A stretch of DNA of 64,000 bases, from assembly GCF_024449095.1 (NCBI RefSeq), contig NZ_CP024629.1, forward strand, positions 1 through 64,000, given 5' to 3'. The notes beneath the pieces are model-generated. The model searched no databases and had not been told where the DNA came from. It saw only the letters and a program-made list of their open reading frames with translations. The number at the start of each line of letters is the position of its first letter. Within the stretch, counting starts at the first letter, position 1. This DNA is from Vibrio coralliilyticus. GTDB lineage: Bacteria > Pseudomonadota > Gammaproteobacteria > Enterobacterales > Vibrionaceae. This document shows positions 10,146 through 18,511 of this stretch, in pieces. A program made the position numbers and the translations under genes.

Positions 10146-11178
10146 TTCCAGTTTTAAGAAAGATAAAACTTGGTGTGATGCGCGAGCTAGGTGTAGGAGC
10201 GTTGTTCTTGATGCCTTTGAGCAGTCATCAGACTTCCGCATTTGCACGCCAAGAGCACTGCAACTACCTGTTAATCCAATTAGTTGTAACTACTATGACG
10301 GCCTGAACGGTTTGTATCTTCTTTCTTCAATCTACCAGGACTTCAAATCTACCGGCATTTATGAGCCGCGCTTTGCTCAGTTTCACCAGTTCGCAGAACA
10401 TGACCTAAGAGTGTCGAAGGGATCGCATGGAATTCCTGTATTGAAAATGAGTGCTTATGAGACTCACGAACGAATTGATGAAAATAGCGGAGATGTAACA
10501 GTGACATTGTCACGAAAGAGCGAGCCGAATCGTGGATATATCAACGTCTTTAGCGCTAACAGCCTTACCGCTAAGCCTGTAACGCCCACCAGCAATGTAC
10601 TGGATGAGATCCACAATCCATTCGAAGATACAACGCTCGTTGATACTTTAGTCGGCAACTTAGTATCCAACCTAAAAATACAAGTGCGGTTTAATCCGGA
10701 GATGTGTGAGGCTCATTATGACCCCTCCGACCGCGTGATTACGATTGCATTACCTAGCTGCTTTGAAAGTAATGGTGATTACCTATATCAGCTATTCCAT
10801 TTATTGATGATGGGTGCTTTACCAGACACAGAGCTTTGCAGTATTCATACTGATTCAGCTGCTGCTCTAGCATCGATGATGTTTTGTAATCACTTGCTGG
10901 TGGACTATCGGTGTCCTTTTGATTCGTCGTCACTGGTGGAGTATTTAAATAGCTTGGATATGAACAACTGCTTTTTCCATACGTTAGTCGCGGAGCAGGC
11001 TTATCGTCGCTGTGTAATTGCAGGGGCTCTATATCCATTAGTACGACAAGCGCATATTCAGTTCACGACGATGATTAGTCACGATTTCTTTATGTTTGCA
11101 AAAAGTAAAACGGAAGGAGTTACAGCAAAGTCTGAAGCAACTACTCAGCATTCGTGTTCATCAATAATAAGCTTTTAG
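10129..11178 (+). CDS. ArdC N-terminal-domain protein with degenerate metallopeptidase half
   Basis: Residues about 45-110 (PRALQLPVNP, YYDGLNGLYLL, PRFAQFHQF, RVSKGSHGIPVLK) resemble the ssDNA-binding N-terminal domain of ArdC antirestriction proteins and TraC-type primases. ArdC proteins normally end in a zincin-like domain with HExxH. Here the equivalent region (YLYQLFHLLMMG) keeps only one His, so metallopeptidase activity is probably lost. It has 349 residues and a strong AGGGAGG ribosome site. It is the last gene of the transfer operon and could protect or bind incoming single-stranded DNA; this is inference. Confidence 0.55.
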   Translation: MVKKSDSSFKKDKTWCDARARCRSVVLDAFEQSSDFRICTPRALQLPVNPISCNYYDGLNGLYLLSSIYQDFKSTGIYEPRFAQFHQFAEHDLRVSKGSHGIPVLKMSAYETHERIDENSGDVTVTLSRKSEPNRGYINVFSANSLTAKPVTPTSNVLDEIHNPFEDTTLVDTLVGNLVSNLKIQVRFNPEMCEAHYDPSDRVITIALPSCFESNGDYLYQLFHLLMMGALPDTELCSIHTDSAAALASMMFCNHLLVDYRCPFDSSSLVEYLNSLDMNNCFFHTLVAEQAYRRCVIAGALYPLVRQAHIQFTTMISHDFFMFAKSKTEGVTAKSEATTQHSCSSIISF

Positions 11179-11189
11179 TATTTCTCTTG

Positions 11190-11219
11190 TTGTGCTATAT
11201 TATTTTGGTCAGTTAATAA
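11190..11219 (+). promoter_or_regulatory. GGTCAGTTAA-type promoter element, copy 1
   Basis: TTGTGCTATATT is followed by ATTTTGGTCAGTTAATAA. The first part is an extended -10 (TGC-TATATT), and the conserved GGTCAGTTAA falls at the expected start site. It lies 13 bases upstream of the ATG at 11233 and would drive that gene and the nuclease gene. The same element recurs at 30438 (minus), 46601, 48961, 52201, 53545 and 59915. Confidence 0.7.
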
Positions 11220-11232
11220 CATTGAGGTAATT

Positions 11233-11880
11233 ATGAAAACACCATCCCAACCACCAGCATATGTCTCTCGTGATAACGTTAATTTCTATCATCACATTGG
11301 CAAGCCTTACCCGACCGAGTCTGTCTGCGCATCCAAAAGCAGAGTGTTGATGGACCTTTTTGGCTGTGAAAAGAGTTATGTTGTATTAAAGTCTCTATCT
11401 TCCTCTACGGCCGCTAATATCGAATCGGTGGATGCAACACTGTATAGAAAAGATTCAGTATTGGCTCTTCGCTTGCGATTCATTGATGAGAACGGTGCAA
11501 GTACTTTTAGTTTACTCCCGATCAGCGCTACAAACGATGCAACCATAAGTCCTCGCTTTCCAGCCTTGGATAGCAACATGCAGATAGAGGTGCATTTCAT
11601 TGACCATTTTGACAACAACAGGCTGACACGAGTACTGCGTCTGTCTGTCCTCAATGAGCAAATGACCAAGACTTTGGTATCGGAGTATCAAGCACAGCAG
11701 CGTGCTGAGATAGATAAGGATACCGTGATGGTAGATATGAAAACGCTTCTATCTACACCCTATAAACACCTGCCCAAATATGAGATTGCGAATAGCCAGG
11801 TGCAAATTCTAAAGTCCAAGCCTGTAGATGATGAACAACAATTCATGCCACATACCAAGCCTGTCATGGCCGTTGCTTGA
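11233..11880 (+). CDS. Hypothetical protein, first gene of the nuclease operon
   Basis: A 215-residue soluble protein I do not recognise, with mixed alpha/beta character and no signal peptide or membrane segment. It sits directly under promoter copy 1, with a GAGG ribosome site ahead of the ATG, and ends ten bases before the secreted nuclease gene. It could be an immunity or regulatory partner of the nuclease, but nothing in the sequence proves that. Confidence 0.6.
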   Translation: MKTPSQPPAYVSRDNVNFYHHIGKPYPTESVCASKSRVLMDLFGCEKSYVVLKSLSSSTAANIESVDATLYRKDSVLALRLRFIDENGASTFSLLPISATNDATISPRFPALDSNMQIEVHFIDHFDNNRLTRVLRLSVLNEQMTKTLVSEYQAQQRAEIDKDTVMVDMKTLLSTPYKHLPKYEIANSQVQILKSKPVDDEQQFMPHTKPVMAVA

Positions 11881-11889
11881 GGAGTGAAT

Positions 11890-12609
11890 ATGAAAGGTGT
11901 TTTAACTTCAGCCTTACTGGCCCTAGCAATATCAAGTACTGCCCACGCCGAGTTAGTACACGTGAAGTACAAGCTTTTTTCCGTAACGCTTGACTGCTCT
12001 ACTAAGTCGGCAGTCTCTTGGAGCTATTCTCCTAAGCCGGATAGTAATAATTTCAAAAGGCATGACTCATTTTACTTTGATCCCAATGTCCCCACTCGAT
12101 GCCAACAAACCTCCCAAGGAACTTACAAAAGCCATGGTGAGGTCAAGTACGATCGTGGCCACTTAGTTCCAGCAAATGCAATGGATTCCGACGAACTTGC
12201 CATCACTCAGTCCAATAGCATGGTTAACGTATTACCCATGGCTGCACAAATGAACAGGGGCGCTTGGTATCAAACAGAGCTGTATGTGGAGTGTCGTCGA
12301 GACATCGCCCCAGTATCAGTATACGGAGGAGTGTGGGCTGGGGAATCACCACAGGATGGCAATTTCATGATCTCTCACGGCATCATGGCGCCGCAAGCAT
12401 TTTGGAAAGTGGTTGTCACGGAAAATAATGTTATTAGCTGGTGGATACCCAACTCGCCTGAAGCGACCAAATCCAATATCGATCTATACATTACCTCTGT
12501 CAGTGAAATTGAGGAGCGAGCTGGCGTGTCGATACAAATCCCTGAATACATGAAGACGCTCAAAGCCGCTTCGACTAACGCGATGTTGTCAGGCTGCAAC
12601 TACAGCTAA
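11890..12609 (+). CDS. Secreted or periplasmic DNA/RNA non-specific endonuclease (NUC1 family)
   Basis: Metal-dependent beta-beta-alpha nuclease. A Sec signal peptide ends at about THA|EL (residues 1-20). The catalytic motif is DRGH (Asp88-His91), with the metal-ligand Asn122 in PMAAQMNRGAWYQTE. ATG 11890 is chosen over the GTG at 11884 because GAGGAG is correctly spaced. The 239-residue length is typical of the family. It is co-transcribed with the unknown gene upstream, under promoter copy 1. Mobile-element DNases such as IdeA are known to block natural transformation, and this protein could do the same in the periplasm; that is inference. Confidence 0.85.
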   Translation: MKGVLTSALLALAISSTAHAELVHVKYKLFSVTLDCSTKSAVSWSYSPKPDSNNFKRHDSFYFDPNVPTRCQQTSQGTYKSHGEVKYDRGHLVPANAMDSDELAITQSNSMVNVLPMAAQMNRGAWYQTELYVECRRDIAPVSVYGGVWAGESPQDGNFMISHGIMAPQAFWKVVVTENNVISWWIPNSPEATKSNIDLYITSVSEIEERAGVSIQIPEYMKTLKAASTNAMLSGCNYS

Positions 12610-12681
12610 CAACAACGCAAGTCTGACTTCTTGCCCTGAATGGAAGGGTTTTTCTGCAAAAGTAAGCTTTAGGAGAAGTAT

Positions 12682-12867
12682 ATGAACAAAATTCGAGTAT
12701 TTCGTATCCGTCCTTTGCCAATTGAAGCAGTATGTATTGGTTGTGGTTGTAGTGATAGTAAGGCTTGTTTCAATAAGGGGAAGGCGTGTCACTGGTTGAT
12801 TGTAGATCGAGAAAGGGAGCTTGGCGTTTGCTCCAATTGCGCTGAGTTTAGGTCACAATTTCAGTAG
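12682..12867 (+). CDS. Small Cys-rich probable zinc-binding protein
   Basis: A 61-residue protein with Cys pairs in CIGCGCSDSKAC, a GKACHW segment and CSNC at the end, a pattern common in small phage and plasmid proteins that bind zinc. An AGGAG ribosome site precedes the ATG. The upstream gap holds no conserved copy of the GGTCAGTTAA promoter. The function is unknown. Confidence 0.6.
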   Translation: MNKIRVFRIRPLPIEAVCIGCGCSDSKACFNKGKACHWLIVDRERELGVCSNCAEFRSQFQ

Positions 12868-13027
12868 GGCGCTATATAGTTTACGAAATTGCATTTGACC
12901 AAGATTTAGAAGGTTGTTTCATTCTAACTCAGTTACCTAAAGTTGAGCTAGAGCTTTGCATCCTTATCACACGCTATATAGAAACATGTTGTGTAACCTG
13001 GTCAAACCGAGATGAATGAGGTGTTCT

Positions 13028-13507
13028 ATGCGCTTTGGAGTGGGGGTTGTGTTTTTAGTGTTGCATACCGCGTTGTTCATACACGGTTTAAACATCTATG
13101 TATCCGGCGTTCCTAACCCGTCATTAATGATGTTTATGCTAGGTTTCTCGCTGTTGATTGCGTTTGTTTATGATCTAAAAACGGGGCGTAGTCGCAGAAC
13201 ATTAGCTTTGTTAACCTCGTCTGCTGTGTTGTTTTCTATTGCTCCATATATGGCCATCGAATTGCGGGTAATCTACCTGGATATCATATCTATTCTTGGA
13301 GACATCCCGATTGAAGAGCTTGAAGCGAATGGTTATCAGCACTACGTTAATATATTGCTGAATCCAATGATGGGTATTGGTTCATGCTTTGCTATAGCGC
13401 TTGCAGTGATTCGTTTAGTGCTAGGAAGATTGGTAACAAACCTACTACTTAACATCATCCTAGGTCATGGGGGTGAGTATTGTGCTAGCTGTGGCAGTAG
13501 ACTCTAA
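13028..13507 (+). CDS. Multi-pass membrane protein of unknown function
   Basis: A 159-residue protein with four predicted transmembrane segments (about residues 5-25, 30-50, 60-80 and 115-140) and a terminal CASCGSRL Cys pair. ATG 13028 is preferred over ATG 13016 because GAGG is suitably spaced before it. The 160 bases upstream contain two TATATAG-like sequences that could be promoters. No family is recognised. Confidence 0.6.
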   Translation: MRFGVGVVFLVLHTALFIHGLNIYVSGVPNPSLMMFMLGFSLLIAFVYDLKTGRSRRTLALLTSSAVLFSIAPYMAIELRVIYLDIISILGDIPIEELEANGYQHYVNILLNPMMGIGSCFAIALAVIRLVLGRLVTNLLLNIILGHGGEYCASCGSRL

Positions 13508-13609
13508 GTGCTTTTCTCCGGCTGATTTAAAGTCTAGTGAATCTGCCATTTACAACACTAAAAGGTAATAAACATCGCTAACGTGTAATGGATTAAAAGG
13601 AGTACGAAA

Positions 13610-14248
13610 ATGGAAGAGGAAACACATGAAGAACTAGAAAGGGCCGATAATGAGCACTTCCTAAAACTGGAAGCAGACCTAGACGGCTACTATAGCGGCA
13701 TCGAAGCTCAAGACGATGCTGATCAAGAATATAGTGCAGAGACTGCCGGAGCATGGGCATTTAAGTTGGGCAAAAATAAACCAAATCATATAGGCCGATT
13801 AACTGAAAAATACGGTTACTTCGAACCTCACCTCTTATCTCACAAAGAATACTTGAACTATCTATATGAACAAGGTTGGTGCTTTGAAGAAATGGAACTC
13901 AATTCAATGTGTGGTCACGCAGTGGCTTTATCCGATAGCCCCATTTATAGAGCTGCGATCATTATTGATGTATTAGCAGAATCTGACAATGACGATATTA
14001 TTACCTTATTATTTCGACCTCACCAATGTACTGCCACTGAATTTGTAGAATGGCTGTTGCGGTACTATGAAGCAAACAGAAAGAAAGAGGAACTAGAAAT
14101 CTGTATCAATAAGCAAGATTCAAACTCGCTCTTATATTCAATCCAACTACCATCAAGTAGAAATTATGAGGTTGGGAGTAACCTTATAATTACAGCACAG
14201 AATGCTTTTTCGATGTTCTTAGATAATGCAATAAACGAGGCCGTGTGA
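13610..14248 (+). CDS. Hypothetical acidic protein
   Basis: A 212-residue acidic soluble protein with no recognised domain. The first 45 residues are highly charged (Glu/Asp), followed by a mixed alpha/beta region. AAAAGGAG precedes the ATG. It stands alone, with about 100 bases upstream and 215 bases downstream free of genes. The downstream gap contains two direct copies of AGTTTGATCA at 14349 and 14406, which may be operators for the next gene. Confidence 0.55.
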   Translation: MEEETHEELERADNEHFLKLEADLDGYYSGIEAQDDADQEYSAETAGAWAFKLGKNKPNHIGRLTEKYGYFEPHLLSHKEYLNYLYEQGWCFEEMELNSMCGHAVALSDSPIYRAAIIIDVLAESDNDDIITLLFRPHQCTATEFVEWLLRYYEANRKKEELEICINKQDSNSLLYSIQLPSSRNYEVGSNLIITAQNAFSMFLDNAINEAV

Positions 14249-14464
14249 AATTATCCCCAGAACTTTTGATGTCGGCATACAATAATTATAAAAAGTGTGT
14301 TCATAAATTGGGTTGATTACAATGAAAGCTGAGGCTTGCGACCAAAATAGTTTGATCATTTTTGCAGGCTCAATGCTGAGGTATCTACGATACTCGTACC
14401 AATTAAGTTTGATCAAAATACGGTTCGTGAAATTGGATACATAATTCGATCAAAGGAGGTCGCA

Positions 14465-14686
14465 ATGGCGACGATTAATTTAACAAAAACAGAAGCAGAT
14501 ACACTAAGCAGCATTATTTACAACCTTCTTGACAGTGGTTATGAAGAAGATGCAAGCAATAAACCTGATGCTATTAGTCAACGTTGGATAAACCTCGGAG
14601 TTAAGGCTGTTGAGGCTGGGGCTTCCTTGCGTGGGTCTCATGACTATGTTCAAGCAGCTATCTCCAAGAAGAGACGTCGTAAATAA
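14465..14686 (+). CDS. Small basic-tailed hypothetical protein
   Basis: A 73-residue protein, mostly helical, ending in a basic KKRRRK tail that could contact nucleic acid. An AAAGGAGG ribosome site lies directly upstream. Two AGTTTGATCA repeats 57 bases apart precede it and may be regulatory. No family is recognised. Confidence 0.55.
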   Translation: MATINLTKTEADTLSSIIYNLLDSGYEEDASNKPDAISQRWINLGVKAVEAGASLRGSHDYVQAAISKKRRRK

Positions 14687-14693
14687 CCTAAAA

Positions 14694-14727
14694 GCGACAA
14701 ACTTTATTGGAAGTGACAAGCTTTATT
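14694..14727 (-). repeat. Two inverted-orientation copies of the AATAAAG repeat
   Basis: On the minus strand, AATAAAGTTTGTCGC (14708-14694) and AATAAAGCTTGTC (14727-14715) match the five plus-strand copies at 17006-17124. Their spacing is about 19 bases. The rest of 14728-15035 is A+T-rich with no recognisable gene. Confidence 0.55.
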
Positions 14728-15035
14728 GTCCTTCGACATTTGAAACTTTCGTACCTTAAATGAAAAAATAAGCAAAAAAAGGGTTGTTACGAGACGTATA
14801 GAGTACACCTTTCTTAACACTGGAACCCGAAGAAGCTATCACATAACATCGATGTGTATTTGAACTTATTATACCGTATCGTTGTACAATGTAGTTAGCG
14901 ATTAAATCAGGTTGCGTATTACAAAATAGCGGTGCAAATGACAGTAACGGATCGGTCGGTTACCAAGGTGCAGTTTACAATGTTCAAAAAGGCTGCGTTA
15001 AGGAATAACTAATGCGAAATCTAGGGGATATTTAG

Positions 15036-15713
15036 GTGTTAACCGCTGCTACTAAAACTCATAATGAGCAAAGAGAGCTCATTTACCATGGCACTCGTTC
15101 TGAACGATTTTCACAGTTTGACTTAACAAAGCTAGGGACAGGTGAGGGTGCTCATGCTGCGAATGTGATTTACTTTGTGACATCGCTCAAGGGAGCTTAT
15201 AACCACGCTTCTTATAGAGCAAGGCAAAAAGGAGCGCCTTTAGTGTATGTTTGTCAGTTCAAACCTGATGCTAACGTTCTTACCATCGATGTTCCTATTT
15301 GTGAACACCCCAGTAATGTTACGGAGTTATGGGATTCTTTACCAGTATGGGTATCAACCAAGAATTCTAAAAATTGGTATAATGAGCTTGCATTTACTCC
15401 TGAGAGCAGTGTCGACCATTACCTTCCTCCACTTGATGAGCGTAAGCGTTGCGATATGCTTCGTAGCTTCGGGTTTGACGGAATCAGAAACTTTGAAGCT
15501 GGTGGTTGGGCTGACAGCTATCTACATGGACGTTCTCATGTGGCTCTGAATCCCGACAGCGTTGACATAATTGAAGTTTGGCATGCGGATGATATTGAAT
15601 CAGAGGTAATTGGAGCTGCGAACAACTATCTCCTATTGGAACATCCAGAAACACTGGGGGAGACAGGGGTCAGTAGTCGGCTTAAACGTACGAGTTGGCT
15701 AAATAATCAATAA
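15036..15713 (+). CDS. ADP-ribosyltransferase-like protein
   Basis: The N-terminal half shows the layout of ART-fold proteins: LIYHGTRSERFSQFDL (His at the first catalytic position), VIYFVTS (aromatic at the second) and a SYRAR helix, then strands with PLVYVCQFK and NVLTIDVP. FGFDGIRNFEAGGWADSY near residue 160 may carry the catalytic Glu. The start is GTG with AGGGGA upstream; length is 225 residues. It heads a four-gene operon of unknown proteins. It could be a toxin or a protein-modifying enzyme; ART assignment by eye is tentative. Confidence 0.5.
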   Translation: MLTAATKTHNEQRELIYHGTRSERFSQFDLTKLGTGEGAHAANVIYFVTSLKGAYNHASYRARQKGAPLVYVCQFKPDANVLTIDVPICEHPSNVTELWDSLPVWVSTKNSKNWYNELAFTPESSVDHYLPPLDERKRCDMLRSFGFDGIRNFEAGGWADSYLHGRSHVALNPDSVDIIEVWHADDIESEVIGAANNYLLLEHPETLGETGVSSRLKRTSWLNNQ

Positions 15714-15736
15714 CAGTTCTAACAAAGGGAAAAAAC

Positions 15737-16027
15737 GTGGAAATTTATACTGATGATGTCGGTACTAATGAACTTCGATTTGGCAGCGATATGGAACATT
15801 CAGTTACATGGTCAGGCCGAAATCCAGAGGATATTGTTTTCTTTATTACTGCTAGAGATGTAAGTACCAGTGTTGCTTTAAGTATCGATGGCATTAGAGC
15901 ATCTCTAGTAAAAGAAAGTGCCAGCATTAGGTTCTCTAACCCTAAGCAGCTTATGGAGCAGGCGACATTGCCTTTAGACGTGGCCAATGTTGTTTGTTCA
16001 GCGTTGGATATAATGTGCGAAGGCTAA
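15737..16027 (+). CDS. Hypothetical protein in the ART-like operon
   Basis: A 96-residue soluble protein starting at GTG 15737 with an AAAGGG ribosome site. It lies 23 bases after the ART-like gene, and its stop overlaps the ATG of the next gene (TAATG), so it belongs to the same operon. No domain is recognised. Possible immunity or adaptor roles are inferred from position only. Confidence 0.55.
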   Translation: MEIYTDDVGTNELRFGSDMEHSVTWSGRNPEDIVFFITARDVSTSVALSIDGIRASLVKESASIRFSNPKQLMEQATLPLDVANVVCSALDIMCEG

Positions 16028-16299
16028 TGGGTGATGACGTGGTTACTGATACTTACATATACAATGAAAGTTCAACTATTCGTACTGATGACAATATTGA
16101 GCGGTACCCGCTGACAACTGCTGATGGTAATGAAATAGTACTCGTTTACGTCGATGAAGTTGAATACAAAAGCGCTGGTGGTAAATGGGCTAGTAAAGGA
16201 TTTCGTTGGGCTATTGTCGAACCGCATTTAACCGATCAGGAAATTGCGAATTGGTTGCTCAACAATGGCCTGACCACAGTGCCGTTTCTTAGGGGGTGA
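16027..16299 (+). CDS. Hypothetical protein in the ART-like operon
   Basis: A 90-residue product starting MGDDVVTDTYIY, with predicted beta strands and an acidic pI. ATG 16027 is chosen because it overlaps the upstream stop and has AAGG before it. The next gene starts only four bases downstream. No family is recognised. Confidence 0.5.
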   Translation: MGDDVVTDTYIYNESSTIRTDDNIERYPLTTADGNEIVLVYVDEVEYKSAGGKWASKGFRWAIVEPHLTDQEIANWLLNNGLTTVPFLRG

Positions 16300-16303
16300 A
16301 TCT

Positions 16304-16672
16304 GTGAAAACTGAAAGATATGAAATTGTTACGCATCCAGAGTTGCCAGGATTTCGCTATATGGCCATTGATACACTAACCGACTTAAAGTTTGAAGAAA
16401 AAAATGAAGAGTTGACTGTATCCGTAAGCAGTATAAGTGCGATAGCCAGCATTGCAGTGGAGCAAAAGGTAGTGGCTAGCGAATTGATTCATTCAGCTAG
16501 AATCAGCGAAGAAGGTCATGTATTTCCGATCCTTAGAACTACTGACTCAAAAGTATCCATTGCATTTGACGAGTTAAAAGGTTACCAAGCTGTTTGCAAG
16601 ATGTGCGGAATCGAGCCCAATCCCGAGGTTTCCGAGAAGGCTAGGTTTTCTGAAGCTGAATCGTTGGAATAG
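16304..16672 (+). CDS. Hypothetical protein, last gene of the ART-like operon
   Basis: A 122-residue protein starting at GTG with GGGGG upstream. It contains a CKMCG pair near the C-terminus and otherwise mixed alpha/beta sequence. It is packed against the previous gene and is probably co-transcribed with the ART-like gene. The function is unknown. Confidence 0.5.
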   Translation: MKTERYEIVTHPELPGFRYMAIDTLTDLKFEEKNEELTVSVSSISAIASIAVEQKVVASELIHSARISEEGHVFPILRTTDSKVSIAFDELKGYQAVCKMCGIEPNPEVSEKARFSEAESLE

Positions 16673-16979
16673 ATGCATGGCCTACTTACCTCATTTGTTG
16701 GCAGCACTTTCTTTCATATTGTGTGTGCTCAGACTAATTACAAAAAACTGCACTTACCTCTATCTTGCGATGACATCGTTGTTTGCTTCTTTTGCCATAA
16801 CGCTAAACCTCTAGAAGCTAGATATTTTAGTTATGGCATTAAATTGCCAGTAGCTCATCAATCTTAACCGGTAAAACCCAACGTATTGCGAACTCACATT
16901 ATTGTGGTTCGCTCATAGCTGAAATTCTCAACTATATATAATTGTAATTATCTATAATTGATGAAATGTAGTTACTGAC

Positions 16980-16999
16980 ATACAATATCTGTGTTGTAT
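16980..16999. other. Possible lox-like site: 6-bp arms around an 8-bp spacer
   Basis: ATACAA, then TATCTGTG, then TTGTAT forms an inverted repeat with an 8-bp asymmetric spacer, the spacer length used by Cre. It lies about 175 bases upstream of the Cre-like gene. The arms are much shorter than the 13 bp of loxP, so this is only a candidate. The wider 16868-17173 gap holds no gene. Confidence 0.25.
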
Positions 17000-17005
17000 A
17001 GAGAC

Positions 17006-17124
17006 AATAAAGATTACCCGTAAGCACTAAAGTTCGCCCGTAAGAGCGTTTTTAGACAATAAAGTTTGCTCATTTCGAATAAAGATTGCCGACTTCATAC
17101 GATATGTAAAATAAAGTTTTCCGA
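17006..17124 (+). repeat. Array of five AATAAAG-type direct repeats
   Basis: Five copies of roughly AATAAAGWTTRCCCG start at 17006, 17026, 17058, 17078 and 17110. The spacings are 20, 32, 20 and 32 bases, so the copies form pairs about two and three helical turns apart. The array lies just upstream of the Cre-like recombinase and looks like binding sites for a plasmid protein (recombination accessory, partition or copy control). Two inverted copies occur at 14694-14727. Confidence 0.65.
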
Positions 17125-17173
17125 AATCTACAGCTGTTCTGCTACTTAACTGACTCAATCTGGGGGAAATTAC

Positions 17174-18289
17174 ATGACAACCACTGAATTATCTTCTTTG
17201 AACGATTTTTCTGGATTGCGTCCAGAGCATGTAAACCAGGCGATTCAGCAAGGCAGAAAATATGGGTTATCTCGTGAGCAATCATCAAGAATTCAGCAGG
17301 CCATCAGTCACTTGTTAAGTGAATTTGAAAAAAGAGAAGCGCGCTATTCAGATAATACTTTGACACAACTTAAGTCGAATTGGGGGCGGTTTGTTGATTG
17401 GTGTTTAACAGAAGGACATAATTCTCTTCCGGCGGCACCAGAAACGGTGGAGTTGTTTTTCGAGTGTAAAAAAAGCGCCCTTCATAGGAATTCTAAAAAA
17501 TCCTATGGCTGGGCGATTTCTAAGATGCATCGAGTTACCGGTTGTCCTGACCCCATGATCGATGAAATGGTCAGAGACAAAATGATTGCCATCTATAGAA
17601 AAAAGGTGAAGTCCGGTGAAAGAATAACTCAGGCATCCCCGTTCCGTGAAAAACATCTGGATGTTATTACGGAATATTGGCGACAATCCCCTTCTCTTTT
17701 GTTACGCCGTAACCTTTCAATTTTGACCGTTGCCTATGAGACAATGCTGCGAGCATTTGAATTGGCCAACATTCGATTTGGTGATTTGGAATTTCCTGGT
17801 GACGGAACTGCAATAATTACTATTCCAATCACTAAGTCAAATCACTCTGGCGATCCCGATACAACTTTATTGAGCGCAGAGGCTGTAAGTATTTTGTTTG
17901 AGTACTTAGACATGGCCAAGCTCGATGCCAGTATTTATGAATCATATGTATTTGCGGGCATAACTAAACACAATTCAGCAATGAAACAGAAATGTAAAAT
18001 AGACCCAGACACCCACGAGAGAGTCTATCGCAAACTTAGCACTCAAACTATAGAGATAGCATTCAACGAAGCTTGGAGTGCTCTGAATCTTGGTCGGGTT
18101 GGTGTAGCGCCGTTCACTGGCCACAGTGCTAGGGTTGGAGCTTGCCAGGATCTATTAGAGGAAGGGTATACTATTCCCCAAATCCAGCAGGCTGGTAGGT
18201 GGTCAACTCCAAACATGATTATGCGTTACGGGCGTGCGATTCTCGCTAGAGACAGTGCGATGGCTCGAAAGCGAAGTAGTCGGCAATAA
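17174..18289 (+). CDS. Cre-like tyrosine recombinase
   Basis: Site-specific recombinase resembling phage P1 Cre, probably resolving plasmid dimers. The catalytic set is visible: Arg193 (MLRAFELANIRFGDL), the TKSN Lys region, His317-Arg320 in GHSARVGACQDL, Trp in QQAGRWS and nucleophile Tyr352 in MRYGRAI. The C-terminal block IPQIQQAGRW closely follows the Cre pattern. Length 371 residues versus 343 for Cre. The preceding array of five direct repeats and a possible lox-like site may be its target region. It is a complete, intact gene with no apparent operon partners. Confidence 0.88.
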   Translation: MTTTELSSLNDFSGLRPEHVNQAIQQGRKYGLSREQSSRIQQAISHLLSEFEKREARYSDNTLTQLKSNWGRFVDWCLTEGHNSLPAAPETVELFFECKKSALHRNSKKSYGWAISKMHRVTGCPDPMIDEMVRDKMIAIYRKKVKSGERITQASPFREKHLDVITEYWRQSPSLLLRRNLSILTVAYETMLRAFELANIRFGDLEFPGDGTAIITIPITKSNHSGDPDTTLLSAEAVSILFEYLDMAKLDASIYESYVFAGITKHNSAMKQKCKIDPDTHERVYRKLSTQTIEIAFNEAWSALNLGRVGVAPFTGHSARVGACQDLLEEGYTIPQIQQAGRWSTPNMIMRYGRAILARDSAMARKRSSRQ

Positions 18290-18457
18290 ACTTAGGCGAA
18301 TTTTCATGCCAGCTATCAATCATAGGTATGGCCATGGTTGCTTAATTCTAGAGTCGAAGGGGATAGCTTGTGACACCATGTCAGTTATTGATGACAAACT
18401 TTATGCGCTTGGAAACAACATAGCCCGTAGGGTTTGGGGGCATGCTAGGTTTCGAAT

Positions 18458-18492
18458 CACCTGCAAGTTAACATTGGGTTTACTTGCAGGTG
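18458..18492. repeat. Perfect 11-bp inverted repeat with 13-nt loop
   Basis: CACCTGCAAGT (18458-18468) pairs with ACTTGCAGGTG (18482-18492). It lies between the ends of the convergent Cre-like gene and the secreted-protein gene. It could act as a terminator, although there is no T tract on either side. Otherwise 18290-18511 contains nothing I can assign. Confidence 0.5.
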
Positions 18493-18511
18493 CTCATGAT
18501 GATGTATAAGC

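Noticed and set aside
10278..10293. Second Ter-like match with TAGTTGTAACTAC
   Set aside because: Only 12 of 16 positions match and it lies inside a coding region where the codons explain it.
16673..16867. 64-codon ORF starting immediately after the last ART-operon gene
   Set aside because: No ribosome site, odd Cys/His-rich composition and no link to a family; likely chance ORF.
17141..17160. TTAACTGACT as a minus-strand copy of the regulon promoter
   Set aside because: The core has a mismatch, no -10-like sequence follows, and no leftward gene starts there.
18445..18465. tRNA T-arm-like sequence GGTTTCGAATCACC
   Set aside because: No acceptor, D or anticodon arms can be drawn around it; the stem is imperfect.
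18234..18509. 91-codon ORF overlapping the end of the Cre-like gene
   Set aside because: Overlaps a well-supported gene in another frame and runs through the 11-bp inverted repeat.
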